NCBI GenBank assembly: GCA_024867545.1
Contig: JANFNE010000055.1
Location: forward strand, 1 to 64,000
Direction: 5' to 3'
Length of the DNA stretch: 64,000 nucleotides
From: Phytopythium helicoides
Lineage: Eukaryota > Oomycota > Peronosporomycetes > Pythiales > Pythiaceae
Positions 1-11,038 of the stretch are shown one piece after another (the stretch's first letter is position 1; each line of letters starts with the position of its first letter). The notes beneath the pieces were generated by a model. It searched no databases. It had not been told where the DNA came from and saw only the letters and a list, made by a program, of their open reading frames with translations. Made by a program: the position numbers and the translations under genes.

Positions 1-246
1 AACCCTAAACCCTAAACCCTAAACCCTAAACCCTAAACCCTAAACCCTAAACCCTAAACCCTAAACCCTAAACCCTAAACCCTAAACCCTAAACCCTAAA
101 CCCTAAACCCTAAACCCTAAACCCTAAACCCTAAACCCTAAACCCTAAACCCTAAACCCTAAACCCTAAACCCTAAACCCTAAACCCTAGTTCCCTAAAC
201 CCTAAACCCTAAACCCTAAACCCTAGTTCCCTAAACCCTAAACCCT
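1..246. repeat. Telomere, (CCCTAAA)n
   Basis: Uninterrupted 7-bp CCCTAAA units run from base 1, the C-rich strand of a TTTAGGG telomere, so base 1 is the chromosome end or very near it. Two variant junctions reading CCCTAGTTCCCTAAA occur near 187-195 and 224-233, just before the array ends at about 246. TTTAGGG is the repeat known from plants and many stramenopiles, including oomycetes. Variant repeats at the inner edge are where degenerate units are expected. Confidence 0.98.
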
Positions 247-586
247 GTATATCGCTATACATATAGACAGTATATTCCGGTTGTTAGTATACTCCATCCG
301 AACAGTACACTTCGGGTATACATATTCTCCATATCTCCACTAATAATTTTAATATTGAACTTCTGAAACATGCTACCCCCACTAAATTGGCCACGCTGAG
401 TACGTTGGAAAAAGAAAAATCGAAATCGGCTGGTTGGATTCTGATTTACTATTTTTCGCAGTTTTTGATAAAGTTCCAGAGTTATTTCCGGAAATTCGAC
501 TTGTCGTCCGAGTCCGTATAGGATTTGTACATATTCTCCCAAATTTTCAGAAAGATTGGCTGGCTAGATCTCCAGGGACACAGTCT
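247..586. other. Subtelomeric spacer, no gene seen
   Basis: AT-rich sequence between the telomere and the first subtelomeric unit. A 95-codon minus-strand reading frame crosses it, but it has no recognisable domain and a biased composition, so I do not call a gene. Confidence 0.6.
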
Positions 587-2290
587 CTAAACCCTACTAA
601 ACCCTACTAAACCCTGTCCGTAACTTTCATTTTCTTTCCGATTTATTACCGATAAATTTCCAAACCCTAATCATACACCACACCGGGTTTTCAAATACAC
701 TTATACAACTTTGCGCGCGCATTCACATCGAATGTGTGTTCTCGTCACTTCCAATAAATACATATCGTGAACTACTTCAAACTCCCATCTTCATTCAATA
801 TGTACCAGTCAGCCGCACACCAATATGTGTTTCATGCCTATCAATATGTTGTCTCATACTCGCACCGCCTCCGACGCTCTTCACACATTCGCGTACCATT
901 CTCGATCACTATGTCTCATTGTTTCTCTTCTCATCTCCACAACACCGTCACATGCGTCATCAAACACTCATTGCTCTACAATCATCTTCAATCATACTAT
1001 ACTTCACTTCAGACATCAACACTTACTGTCTAACCACAATGTACTGAACATCATTGCTTCCATCATCATCTCTGATAGAGACTCGCGACAGCACTTACTC
1101 ATGCTAGTGCACACATCACAGTTCATCTGACACACCAGCGCCAACGTGGTGTTCATTCAATTCTACTTGGTTGAAAACAAGATTCGCTCTGCATGATCAA
1201 GTCGAATTCCAATCGCTCTGGCTACACACAGTTCATTGAACTATACAAAGCATCAAGCACAGCACATGTTTGCTTCAAAGTTACTAGATATTGGTTGTGG
1301 AAAGAGCATAGCTGCGTCTGTGAAGGCAAGTAAGTCGCTATCAATCGGTGTGCTACTTCATCATGTTCTTTGCACACTTCACTGTATAGTGAATCATGTG
1401 CTTCAGTTTGGTTGACTTAGTCTTCATTACATGCTTCACATCAGCTCCCTTGCCGATCAACTAGGTGAGCTCTAGCTATCAATGGTGTCTCAACTCAGAC
1501 ACTAGATGTCACGTCTCAGTCCATATTACCATCAAGTATTGATCGTGAAGTAGCCGTCACAGCTTGTCATCCATCACATGTCAGTCAAATATCCGTTTGT
1601 AGAATCTCATGGCATATGATTTCATTGCCTATCCAAGAAGTAGGATTACACTCGCTCATGGTATGTTCCACATGTGTACCTTGGTGACATCAAGTTCACG
1701 AACACGTATTGTTTCTCGTATCCATTCACAGTCGCCCACTGCTATACCTAGTATGTTTTGTTTCCTTGGTAGTTGATTGTCCATCTTTTGAATTTGCTTC
1801 ATGTTCTGCGTGTAAGTTTGATTTGGTTCATGTTTTATTTCCATCCGCTTGCACAAAGAACATTGATGGTCACGCAATATATCATGACACGAACGACATT
1901 GGCTTGTAGATTGAGAACAACTTGCCTGTGTAGCATTCACTTCTATCAACTTGCTACGGTAGCAGTACATGTCGTTTTACTACCCACACAATGTACATCA
2001 CAACTGCCAATAATCTGGCAACATTCCTGTGACATCGTTGTTCTGTACTGTATGGCTTTGCGGTAGTACCGTGGGTGGGTTTCCATTTTTGTATCGGATG
2101 TTATACCCGTGGGCAACTATACTTGAAATTTGTATTGAAAGTGGCAGGACATTGCGCGCCAGCATGACATTGGGCAATTATACTTGAAATTTGTATTAAA
2201 ATCTATATGACATTGGGTCCGAGGAGGGTTGCCCAATGTCATTAGGGTTTGGATACAAATTTCAAGTATAATTGCCCAATGTCATATACT
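587..2290. repeat. Subtelomeric tandem unit, copy 1 (outer)
   Basis: This unit begins with interstitial telomere-like DNA (AAACCCTACTAAACCCTACT near 589-614) and ends at the TGATTAGGGACCCTAAACCC junction near 2290. It aligns with 2302-4034 at a constant offset of about 1715 bp for most of its length: TTCCGATTTATTACCGATAA near 638 and ATTCACATCGAATGTG at 721 both recur in copy 2. The short reading frames inside are shared by the two copies but are disrupted differently, so I see no conserved coding sequence. Confidence 0.85.
2166..2287. repeat. Degenerate inverted repeat in unit 1
   Basis: The left arm GACATTGGGCAATTATACTT and the right arm AAGTATAATTGCCCAATGTC flank a centre containing TCCGAGGAGGGTTG. 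Only the outer 30 bp or so of each arm still pairs; the inner arms have diverged. It occupies the position of the perfect hairpin in unit 2. Confidence 0.8.
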
Positions 2291-2292
2291 GA

Positions 2293-2333
2293 TTAGGGAC
2301 CCTAAACCCTACTAAACCCTACTAAACCCTGTC
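2293..2333. repeat. Interstitial telomere repeat between subtelomeric units
   Basis: AGGGACCCTAAACCC followed by two CCTACTAAACCC variants separates the tandem units. A similar tract lies at 589-616 and a shorter one at 4017-4034. These are telomeric-sequence scars consistent with end-to-end addition or recombination at a former chromosome end (inference). Confidence 0.8.
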
Positions 2334-4034
2334 GGTAACTTACATTTTCTTTCCGATTTAATACCGATAAATTTCCAAACCCTAATCATACTCCACACCG
2401 GGTTTTCAAATACACCTACACAGCTTTGCGCGCGCATTCACATCGAATGTGTATTCTTATCACTTCGAATAAATGCATGTCGTGAACTACTTCAAACTGC
2501 CATCTTCATTCAAGATGTAGCAATCAGCCTCACACGAATATGTTGGTCATGCCTATCATTATGTTGTTTCATACTCGCCGCGCCTCCGACGCTCTTCATA
2601 CATCCGTATACCATTCTGGATCACTATTTTTCATTGTTCCTCTTATCCTCTGCACAGCATCATCACATGCGTCATCAAACACTCATTGCTCTACAATCTT
2701 CTTCAATTATACCCTACTTCACTTCAGACATCAACACTTACTGTCGAACCACATCGTGCTCAACATCATTGCTTTCCATAATCATCTCTGGTAGAGACTC
2801 GCGACAGCACTTACTCATGCTAGTGCACACATCACAGCTCAGCTACCACACCAGCGCCAACATGGTGTTCATTCCATTCTACTTGGTTCAAAACAAGATT
2901 CAATCTGCATGACAAAGTCGAATTCCAATCGCTCTGGCTACACACAGTTCATTAAACTATACAAAGCGTCAAGCACAACACAGATTTGCTTCAAAATTAT
3001 TATATATTGATTTTGGAAAGAGCATAGCTGCGTCGGTGAAGGCAAGTACGTCGCTATCAATCGGTGTGCTACTTCATCATGTTCCTTGCACACTTCACTG
3101 GATAGTGAATCATGTGCTTCAGTTTGGTTTACTTCATCTTCATTACATGCTTCACATCAGCTCCCTTGCCGATCAACTAGGTCAGCTGTAGTAATCAACG
3201 GTGTCTCAACTCACAGACTAGATGACACGTCTCACTCCATTTTACCATCAAGTATTGATCGTGAAGTAGCCATCACGGTTTGTCATCCATCACATGTCAG
3301 TCAAATATCCTTTGGTAACATCTCACGGCGTCTGATTTCATTGCGGACCAATCGAAAATGTAGATTTACACTCGCTCATGGTATGTTCCACATGTGTACC
3401 TTGGCTACATCAAGTTGATGCACGTGTGTTGTTCTCTTTTCTATTGATACTAGCCCAGTGCTATGTCAAGTCGGTTATGTTTGCTGATAATTGATTGTCC
3501 ATCATTTGCATTTGTTTCATGTTCTGCCTGTCCATGTTTGAATTGGTACATGTGTCAGTCTTTCAGCTTACACAATGTACATTGATGGTCACGCACCTTT
3601 CCATTACAAGAACAGCAATGGCTTGTTGTTTGATTCAGAATAACTTGACTGTGTAGCGTTCACATTCATCAACTTGCTACGGTGACTGTACATGTGGTTT
3701 TACTACCCACACAATGTACAACACAACTGCCAATAATCTGGCAACATTCCTGTGACATAGCTGTTCCATACTGTACGGCTTTGTGGTAGTACCGTGGGTG
3801 AGGTTTCGCTTTTGTATCGGACGTTATACCCGTGGGCAATTATACTTAAAATTTGTATTGAAAGTGGCAGGACATTGCGCGAGGGCAGGACATTGGGCAA
3901 TTATACTTGAAATTTGTATTGAAAATGGCAGGACATTGGGTCCGAGGAGGGTTGCCCAATGTCCTGCCATTTTCAATACAAATTTCAAGTATAATTGCCC
4001 AATGTCCTGCCCTGATTAGGGACCCTAAACCCTA
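2302..4034. repeat. Subtelomeric tandem unit, copy 2 (inner)
   Basis: Second copy of the 1.7 kb unit, in the same orientation. It starts with the AAACCCTACT telomere-like junction at about 2303 and ends with GATTAGGGACCCTAAACCC near 4014-4033. It differs from copy 1 by scattered substitutions and small indels. Its 3' hairpin is perfectly paired, while that of copy 1 has decayed. Confidence 0.85.
3884..4011. repeat. Perfect 57-bp inverted repeat with 14-nt loop
   Basis: The left arm 3884-3940 and right arm 3955-4011 are exact reverse complements over 57 bp, separated by the loop TCCGAGGAGGGTTG at 3941-3954. Partial direct copies of the arm motif (GGGCAATTATACTT, GGCAGGACATTG) occur just upstream at 3834-3880. 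It could be a foldback/MITE-type element, or give a long RNA hairpin if transcribed. No gene is attached. Confidence 0.95.
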
Positions 4035-4059
4035 ATATTACGGCACCACGTAACCCCGA

Positions 4060-4495
4060 ATGAACGTTCATATGCTTCGTGATAGATACGGGCAGTATGG
4101 GATTTCGCCAGTCGTGACAGGCGGAGTGTATTCAGCGGAAAACATCACAGATGCGGCGAGCGCGGCTGGCCTAAGGGAAGGAGACACTCTTGTCTCAATG
4201 CTTCCAGATGTTTTGAAGTGTGGCACAGCTGGCATGCGTAGTAATGTGGATCTGAGTTGGACGCCGAACACGCTGACTCAAGCTACTGCTAAAGTCATCG
4301 GAGTGAAAGTTGTAAGTTTTCTACACCTCATGTCAATGTTGTCATACTGACCTGATTGCACAGATGTTCAAAAACAGGGAGACAATTGCTCAGCGGGGCA
4401 TCAAAAGTATCCAGGACAAAGCCAAGAAAGGGGCATGTAATGTCCGTACAGGACATTGGAAGGTGGAAGATTTCGTCCGGAAGATGAGAATCTGA
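4060..4495 (+). CDS. Hypothetical protein, two exons
   Basis: Exon 1 (4060-4311, 84 codons) begins at an ATG preceded in frame by TAA. It ends at GTT|GTAAGT. A 52-bp intron (4312-4363) has CTGAC about 15 nt before the acceptor TTGCACAG. Exon 2 (4364-4495, 44 codons including the stop) begins ATGTTCAAAAAC. The product is 127 residues. The first half is Gly/Ala/Ser-rich; the second is basic, with KNRETIAQRG and KAKKG. I recognise no domain and see no signal peptide. The canonical splice sites are the best sign that this is, or was, a real gene. It is the gene nearest the telomere and could be the truncated remnant of a longer one. Confidence 0.5.
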
Positions 4496-5560
4496 CTCGG
4501 ATGACAGCAAGAAATTCCAGTGGTGCCAACAACCACCCAAACAACTCCATCAACCTCCGACCAGCAAGGGAGAGTCGAGAAGCGCAGAAGCGCCGCGTTC
4601 ACCAACCATGTTCAAAGGTTGAGGGCAAAGAAGGCAAAGAGAAGTGATAGGGACGAACAGCAAGTCAAAAATAAACTGAATGCATAAGATCTCGAAGGAG
4701 GCAAAATATAGGCCAACACGAATAGATCAGATGCGCTTGCACAAAATTTACACCTCTTATTCTATTTTAGCATGGCTGTGCTGTCCCATCAATGCATCAG
4801 GTATTCTGATATTGCCAATTGCGATGCAGAGACAGGTCTTCGCTCAGGCTACTCACACTGACTACTGAACTGAAATGAATCGTGTAAGATTCACTATGCT
4901 GGCAGTTGACTCGTACAGTAGGGTTTTGGCCTACGGTATAAATAGAGAGCATCGACTATAACTATACGCTCGAGTTCATACTGTATGTGCCTTGGATCGC
5001 GACATTTCGTCCTTGATCCTGAAGTTGCGTCCCTTCAGGCTCGCTTGACATGTTCATGCGGTCATCGCACGAAAATAGCGGGAGTCGCACAGCATCGCAG
5101 CGCGATGGAGTCGCTCCCTGAGCTGCGGTCGAGCAACACCTAAGTTCATGTTAGTATTACTATACTATAAAAAGGGAAATACAAAACAGATTGTCATGTG
5201 CGGCAACAGCGGGTCAGTGCTGCTGGCGCTGAAAACCGAGGTTCAGAAGAAATCCAACATAATTTAATTAACACCCTGTGCCATTACCATCATTCGATAC
5301 TCATCACGCCTGCGATATGCAACGCTTCAAAGACTTAGCCGAGCGAACCGAAGTTGAAGGAAGAACACTTCAGTTATCAGACCTCCCAGGCTTTGAATGT
5401 GATGGCGGCGGTCACACCAATACAATTCAGCCGACAATGCATGCGGTGGGATTTGACGACAATCAGAATGCGCATTTGAACTGACCCATTTGCATCCGTG
5501 CCCAACTACAAGTCGGAGCCAAACATCAGGTGATGGCGCCCTTGTAGTTTGGGATAACTC
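4496..5560. other. Gene-poor stretch
   Basis: No supported gene. A 68-codon frame at 5278-5484 lacks an ATG start and any domain. The frames at 4456-4647 and 4680-4868 overlap or follow the gene above without recognisable features. Confidence 0.5.
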
Positions 5561-5674
5561 TCACTGCTTGAGGTAGTCGCGCAGGTCTGCGTCCTTGCGA
5601 CAGAGATTCTCATTCTTGTGTCGCAGGCGCTTGTTGTGGCGGAAGAGCTGGTCGAAAGTGCTGGGGCGCTTCAT
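5561..5674 (-). CDS. Short basic, heptad-like ORF (37 aa), doubtful
   Basis: An ATG at 5674 opens 37 codons ending TGA at 5561. The peptide is highly charged (FRHNKRLRHKNENLCRKD) with leucines and asparagines at intervals that suggest a short coiled coil or leucine zipper. It could be the tail of a decayed bZIP-like gene. There is no neighbour or promoter evidence. Confidence 0.25.
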   Translation of the reverse strand: MKRPSTFDQLFRHNKRLRHKNENLCRKDADLRDYLKQ

Positions 5675-7033
5675 GGCAGGTTGCGAAATGGCCAAAGCGG
5701 CATAGCGGCATGAGCGCGCGGATTCATTGCCATAACTTAAGCGTATGCATTTTATTCAACGGGCCTAATTGCTAAAGCGGTCACCGCGTTTTCGTGAGGC
5801 CTAAGGTGCGCGGCACGAATCCCGCACCCAAGCCTTCTAATTGCTGCTGCGTGCGCTCAGCATGTTTAGAGTGACATACTGTAGTGTCCGATCCGACAAT
5901 GTTCCCTCATTCGTCCGACAGGACGTCGCGGTGTGGCTAGTGTTGATGTCTGAACTTGATTGTTGTGTGGTAGTCAGCTGTAACGGGGTTACACAGGTAC
6001 GTACCCATGGGTGCGGCCCATGGCTACACTGGGTTGTGTACCCATTGCCCTCCGGCTAAGTACGAGCCGGAGGTTGAGTGGCTCTCATGAGCCTTGCATA
6101 CTTTAGTCAAGTAGTTTTGCATTGTGTGTTGTAGGAACCACCCATTTCATGAACACTCTAATGCATACATTAATACAGTCTCCAATTTGCCCTGAAAGGC
6201 ATACGTGTATTTGGTTATTTAGTTAACCTATACTAAAAGCAAGTCATCTTGCATTGCACACTTCCTCGTGCAAAAGTGCTGTGTGCCCCGTCACATCAGC
6301 TGCTTGTTCTGAACTCATCTAAACAGCTGGGCACGCCTTAACAAAAGCTGCTATTTGTCTATGCATTTGTATAGACGTATGTGGTTGGGGGTTATAAATA
6401 AGTATTTGCGGTGAGCTACAGTAATATAGACGGCATCAAATGACGTTAACGTACACACCTTCTGTCGGGAGCACTTGCTTGGAAGCGGATTTTATTCTGA
6501 GCTCTACTAATTACTGCGCTCTTAGTCCCGCAGGTCACCAAGGCGCTCCCTAGGTGCGTGCCTACACATGAAATGTTTCCATGTATGTTTCTGTTGTTTT
6601 CTGCTTATCTTTCATTTTTCTGTTGTCTGTGTGTTTTTTTAATATGCATGTACGTACAGAGCCTTAGTGGCGCGCGGCGTTGGGCTTTACAGCCTGCGCG
6701 GTCTGCGCTTTCCTGCGCCCTCGCTGCGCTGCGCTGCTGCAGCCTTGCTTGTCCCTGCGGCCTGGCTGCGCTGTCGCTGCATGCGCGTTGGCCGCAGGTC
6801 CGTGGCGCCACCTTGCCGGCTCGGCATGGTGACGCCGTGATTCCTACACCCTATCTCGACAACCCCAACAGTTAAGAGAGGCTGCTATGGTACCTTTTGT
6901 TAATTATAAAGTGTACTAGTAGGTAGAATTTCCATGGCGCCATCACAGCCTGTCATTCATCACTGGTACGTTGTTACACAATGAAAAGTAAGGTTGTATT
7001 TATTATAAAATTAGTAAGGAAACGTGGAGGCGA
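5675..7033. other. No gene seen
   Basis: Mixed AT-rich and locally GC-rich sequence (CTGCGCTGC-rich near 6700-6800). Open frames here have no family signature on either strand. Confidence 0.5.
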
Positions 7034-7567
7034 GTGGTATCAACGTTCGCTGATGACGGCAGCTTCATGCACAATGGAGACGACAGTTTCCTGCTAGAAG
7101 ATGGTGTTGGCCCCGCGCTTGATGGTAATGTACATCTCTTGAATGTGAGAGATGGGAGCTCCTCTGATAGCCGTGGATGTCGTCTAGATGCTACTGCCTT
7201 GGACTCTTTCGCGTTCGACTTGTCGGTTGTAGACCTCGCCGTGCCCTCCCCTCCAAGCGTTTCCGATGCTGCGTTGACTGTATTATCACTTCCACCAGCG
7301 GTGCTATCACTTTCGAGTCGTGACCCTCCAAGTCACGATCCTCCCAGCAGTGAATCATCGGGTGGTGTGCTGCCGGTCCCTCTCGAGCAGCGACTGGCTG
7401 CTGTCGGACTCAACGGCATTAATAGTCACGAGGAAGACAGCATACGGGAGAGCCGGATCTCGGCACGACGTCGCCAGTTTCCAACGTGTGAAGTAGAAGT
7501 AGGGATAGGAAAATTGAAACCTAAGACATTCATATGCACCCATATTCGCTGCACCCCCAAACCCTGA
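7034..7567 (+). CDS. Hypothetical Ser/Asp/Pro-rich ORF, doubtful
   Basis: A 177-codon frame opening with GTG; the first ATG is at 7067. It is rich in Ser, Asp and Pro (SSRDPPSHDPPSSES) with no domain, signal peptide or transmembrane segment. A 103-codon frame opposes it on the minus strand. Length alone supports it, so it may be a chance frame or the relic of a disordered protein. Confidence 0.25.
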   Translation: MVSTFADDGSFMHNGDDSFLLEDGVGPALDGNVHLLNVRDGSSSDSRGCRLDATALDSFAFDLSVVDLAVPSPPSVSDAALTVLSLPPAVLSLSSRDPPSHDPPSSESSGGVLPVPLEQRLAAVGLNGINSHEEDSIRESRISARRRQFPTCEVEVGIGKLKPKTFICTHIRCTPKP

Positions 7568-9009
7568 TGCACCTCCAGCTGCGCTCATCAAGGAATACTC
7601 AGTGACCAATTCATTCGTGACCGCATTGATTCCACCGGCTGCTCTCGTAAAATTCATACCGATCAACCACTATTCACAGCATAGTGATTATCAGAATACA
7701 TCACCACAACCACTAGACACTGGATACGTGAGTCTACACACCTTCCAAGAGCACATTGTACAGTCTTTCTGAATCGTAAATATGTTCGCGTCTTCGTGCG
7801 ACCCAGGCACCACTAGCTGGCACGACGACCAATGTGAGCCTGAAGACTCGCACAGGCAACCATTACGCCACACTAACAGCGGCGAGCGTATCTTGAAATA
7901 TGAATGAATAGTTGGAGCTCAGTATGAATCTGGTGGGTTCAATTGTTAAATTTAGGTCGTATATGATGTTCATTTATAATTGGGTACTGGATACCCAATT
8001 AGATTTTGGAAGACCGACATAGCCAATTTAAACAAGTAAATTCCTCTTCTTTTCATCTATAATTCTGCAAATTTCACTGAAAGCATTCCTGATAACTTCA
8101 AAGTATTTGGCTAGTGACTCCTAAAAATTGTAAATGAATTAAGCTTCCTCACAATTTGTGCGAGACGATGCATATAGAGTTACGTTGATAAAAGCTCCGA
8201 GCTCATGGCGATGAACTAAATGTTTTGTGTCTAATCAAGGGCGAGAGTGTTACCCTAATGGTGGGACAGTTTTTTTAGGCTGCATTCAGGAGAGTGATTC
8301 CGCATGTAAGGCCGTTGTCACCCTCAACGAGTAAACAAGAGTTGTCCTTCTTTAAATCAGTTCATGATTACGCTGTCCTTGCACGAAATTGCCAAGCCGG
8401 ATCTTCCGGTGCTAGGGCCTATAACTGCATTTAACCAGACCAGCTTGAAGATCTACCAAAATTGTTGCCAATTGAAAGCGAGGTAGTCCGGAATCACGAC
8501 TTTTCTACATTTTACTAGTTCATTCGCAGTCAGTTTACATCGATCTAAATATACTATTTTGGAAACGACTGCATCACTGCGTGTCTGTGGTGTGCACGGT
8601 ACTACAAACAACACGGAAACGCACTGTACGCCAATTTATTGGCTAATATTTTCAGTGCATTGATTTATTTAATCGTCCTTACGGCACCAAAGTGCCATAA
8701 AAAAACGCGCAAGTCGCCACTTGTCCCGCACAGATCACCCTGCCGTCCACCTCGGGCGTAAACCTGCCGTGGAGGCGGTGCGTCTGCTGCTGGGACTTGG
8801 TTCCGTTCAACCTGCTCCCCAGTTGGGGAACCAGAGGTCGGCGCGACGCAGATGCACCGTCTGCCAGAATGGCCCCATTAACCGCCTGTTCTGGCGGTAT
8901 GAGGCCACGCCACCACCTCCGCCTCTCCTGGCAGCGCAAGAGCGCGACGCACAACGGCTCGCTGTGCTCTGGTGCCCCCCCCTGGCGCGCTACCCGGAGC
9001 ATCTCCTAA
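7568..9009. other. No gene seen
   Basis: No supportable coding sequence. A stretch at about 7995-8050 (GATTTTGGAAGACCGACATA) resembles 13620-13670 (AATTTTGAAAGACCGAAATA) in the same orientation, so both may be copies of a short dispersed repeat. Confidence 0.45.
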
Positions 9010-9714
9010 TTTCCTCGCAGCAAAAGCAAAGCATTTCAGGAGTTTCGAGAGCGTATCTGCGATTCGGTGGCCCAGTATGGCAAGTGCTGGACACCTGTAG
9101 ACTGGGTCGTCTTGAAGAGTGTTGCAGGTGGCGACGAGCAAGACCCGCACCACGACTTTCCGACGTTCCAGACAAGCCAAGCTTTGAAAGGTGTCGCCGT
9201 TCATGTCGGCCGCAAGAGCGCAGTCACGACAAGGAAGGTTCAGGTTGGGATACAGGCTGATGCCATAGTGTCTCTGATGCCAACTACCAGGCTGACAGTG
9301 TATGAGAAGTGCTTCGGCAACTACAACAAGCGCAGGAAGAAAGAGGTTTCAATTAACCCCAATGATGCTCTCTTGTTTCGTAGTGGCCTTGTTCTTGCAG
9401 GTGCAGCGTACAATCACACAAACTACCGTGTCCATGCTGTCCTCAAGCTTGAATGATTCGATCGAGCCAGACATGTGGCTCAAGTTTCGGCTGAAACTCT
9501 TGTGATGTGTCCTCACTGCACGAAATTCTATCCAGGGACAACGGAGCTACACAGTCATCTACGCAGCTGTAAAGGACCAGGTCATGAAGCGCGTCTAGCG
9601 AAAGAGAAGATCAAGCGTCAGAATACAACAACAAGCCATGCTTCTGCGAGGAAAAAAAGTTTCACTTCGCGACGAAGTCGAGCTACTACAAGCATCGACG
9701 CTTGCATAAGCTAA
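9010..9714 (+). pseudogene. Decayed 2OG-Fe(II) oxygenase-like gene with zinc-finger tail
   Basis: After a TAA at 9007, one frame runs to a TGA at 9456 without a good ATG. It contains QDPHHDFPTF, which resembles the HxD metal motif of 2-oxoglutarate/Fe(II) oxygenases. Further on come MPTTRLTVY and FRSGLVLAGAAY...NYRVH, resembling the usual FRGDLVHAGAAYxxxNYRxH end. The expected distal His appears replaced by Leu. After the stop, a second frame (9475-9714) encodes CPHC-x12-H-x4-C, a C2HC-like finger, and a basic tail. The missing start, the internal stop and the substituted His point to a broken gene. Family assignment rests on motif resemblance only. Confidence 0.45.
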
Positions 9715-10589
9715 ACTTGGTTCCGGCAAAGTCAAACAAAAGCTGAGATAACTGTTGGTCTCCAAAAATGCACAATAAGGCATTCGCATATCCAAAACGT
9801 GTTTGAGCGATTTTTATAAATATATATCTACATATATATCTACAGTATATATTGCTGACAATTGCATGGCACATACCACGCATCAACTTTCCTTCAAATG
9901 CTCGTACGATGTTGGGCGTGGGTGCGCACTGAAGCACGCATATGTGGAGTGCGTATGTCAAGTTTTAGATGTATTCAGTTTTTGATTCGGTTGCTCAGGA
10001 TGATATTAAAAACGGGTTCCAGCAAAATGTGTGCAAGCTGATTTTGGAAGATATCCAAGCATCTCTGCGTAGTCCCTCTCAAGAGCGACTACGCCCGCTA
10101 CTGTAGCTACAGTGGGAATATCCGTGCCCACCCTACTAACCACTCCCCTGTATATTCTCTGCTAGTGCCATGCTGCTTGGCACTCAATGAACAATCATAC
10201 AATTGACTGAGCTCATGTATAGAACATGTTCTATACGACTAATAAGTCCACGAGATCCTTCTTGCTTTTCGGATCGGCTTGGCACTCCAATCGATGCTCC
10301 TCTTTACTTTTTTAATGAACATATTTCACAAAAACACCCAGTTACTAGTTCTAGAAAAAAATAGAACACTGCTTGACTATAAGAACGTTCCAGTACCGTA
10401 TGTTTTTATTTCCTGAACTTTTTATAGCTCCGAAGGCGGTGGTTACCTAGGGTCGGTAGCTTCTAATACAAAATCCTTAGCATATCATGCCACAATAATA
10501 GGTCCTCCTGGTGACTTTCGAAATTGTTAAAATTGTGACTAGGTCAATGACCAACCCCATAAAATAGTTTTCATGCATCCCAATATGTC
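9715..10589. other. No gene seen
   Basis: AT-rich flank of the MULE below, with a TATATATCTACA repeat near 9825-9850. No supportable reading frame. Confidence 0.5.
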
Positions 10590-10705
10590 GGGCTGTGCTA
10601 AACGCACCACCCCGGGAGGATTGGTGCACCACCCCTACACATAGACGGGGCATCTTGCGATAGAAAGTTCTGCGTGCAGTCAAAAACTACAGTACAAACA
10701 GTGAC
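10590..10705 (+). repeat. MULE left terminal inverted repeat
   Basis: 116 bp, reverse complement of 13319-13434. The two differ near the outer end (GCACCACC here, GAAGC-type sequence in the right copy). Confidence 0.93.
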
Positions 10706-10808
10706 GTTAGCGTTTTCAGAAATCGTTAGCGTTTCGATCTGTCATTTCGCAATGGCGATGTAGAATGTGATTTCTAAGGCACGTCAACTGCCAATAACTT
10801 TCCCTACG

Positions 10809-10841
<33 letters not shown>
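10809..10841. repeat. 33-nt poly(C) tract
   Basis: An uninterrupted run of C between the left TIR and the transposase gene; on the other strand it is poly(G), able to form a G-quadruplex. Its exact length is likely to be unreliable in the assembly and variable between copies. Confidence 0.95.
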
Positions 10842-10842
<1 letters not shown>

Positions 10843-11038
10843 CCCCGCATCATCACCACCAACACGTCTGCTGCGCCATTAACGACCGCGGTGTCTAAGT
10901 AACCGCAAGCATGATCTGTGTCAGTCCTATTGTTAGATAAGCTTGCCAATCCTATTGTTATACGAGCTCGACGAGCTCGATTCTCACGCAGATAGCGAAT
11001 ACACTCAAAGTTTCCAGCTACCCAGCGTCAGCGCATCT

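Noticed and set aside
5745..5835. tRNA-like string (ATTGCTAAAGCGG ... CACGAATCCCGCACC)
   Set aside because: A GGTGCG/CGCACC stem forms, but the loop is too long for a T-arm and no consistent acceptor, D and anticodon stems can be drawn.
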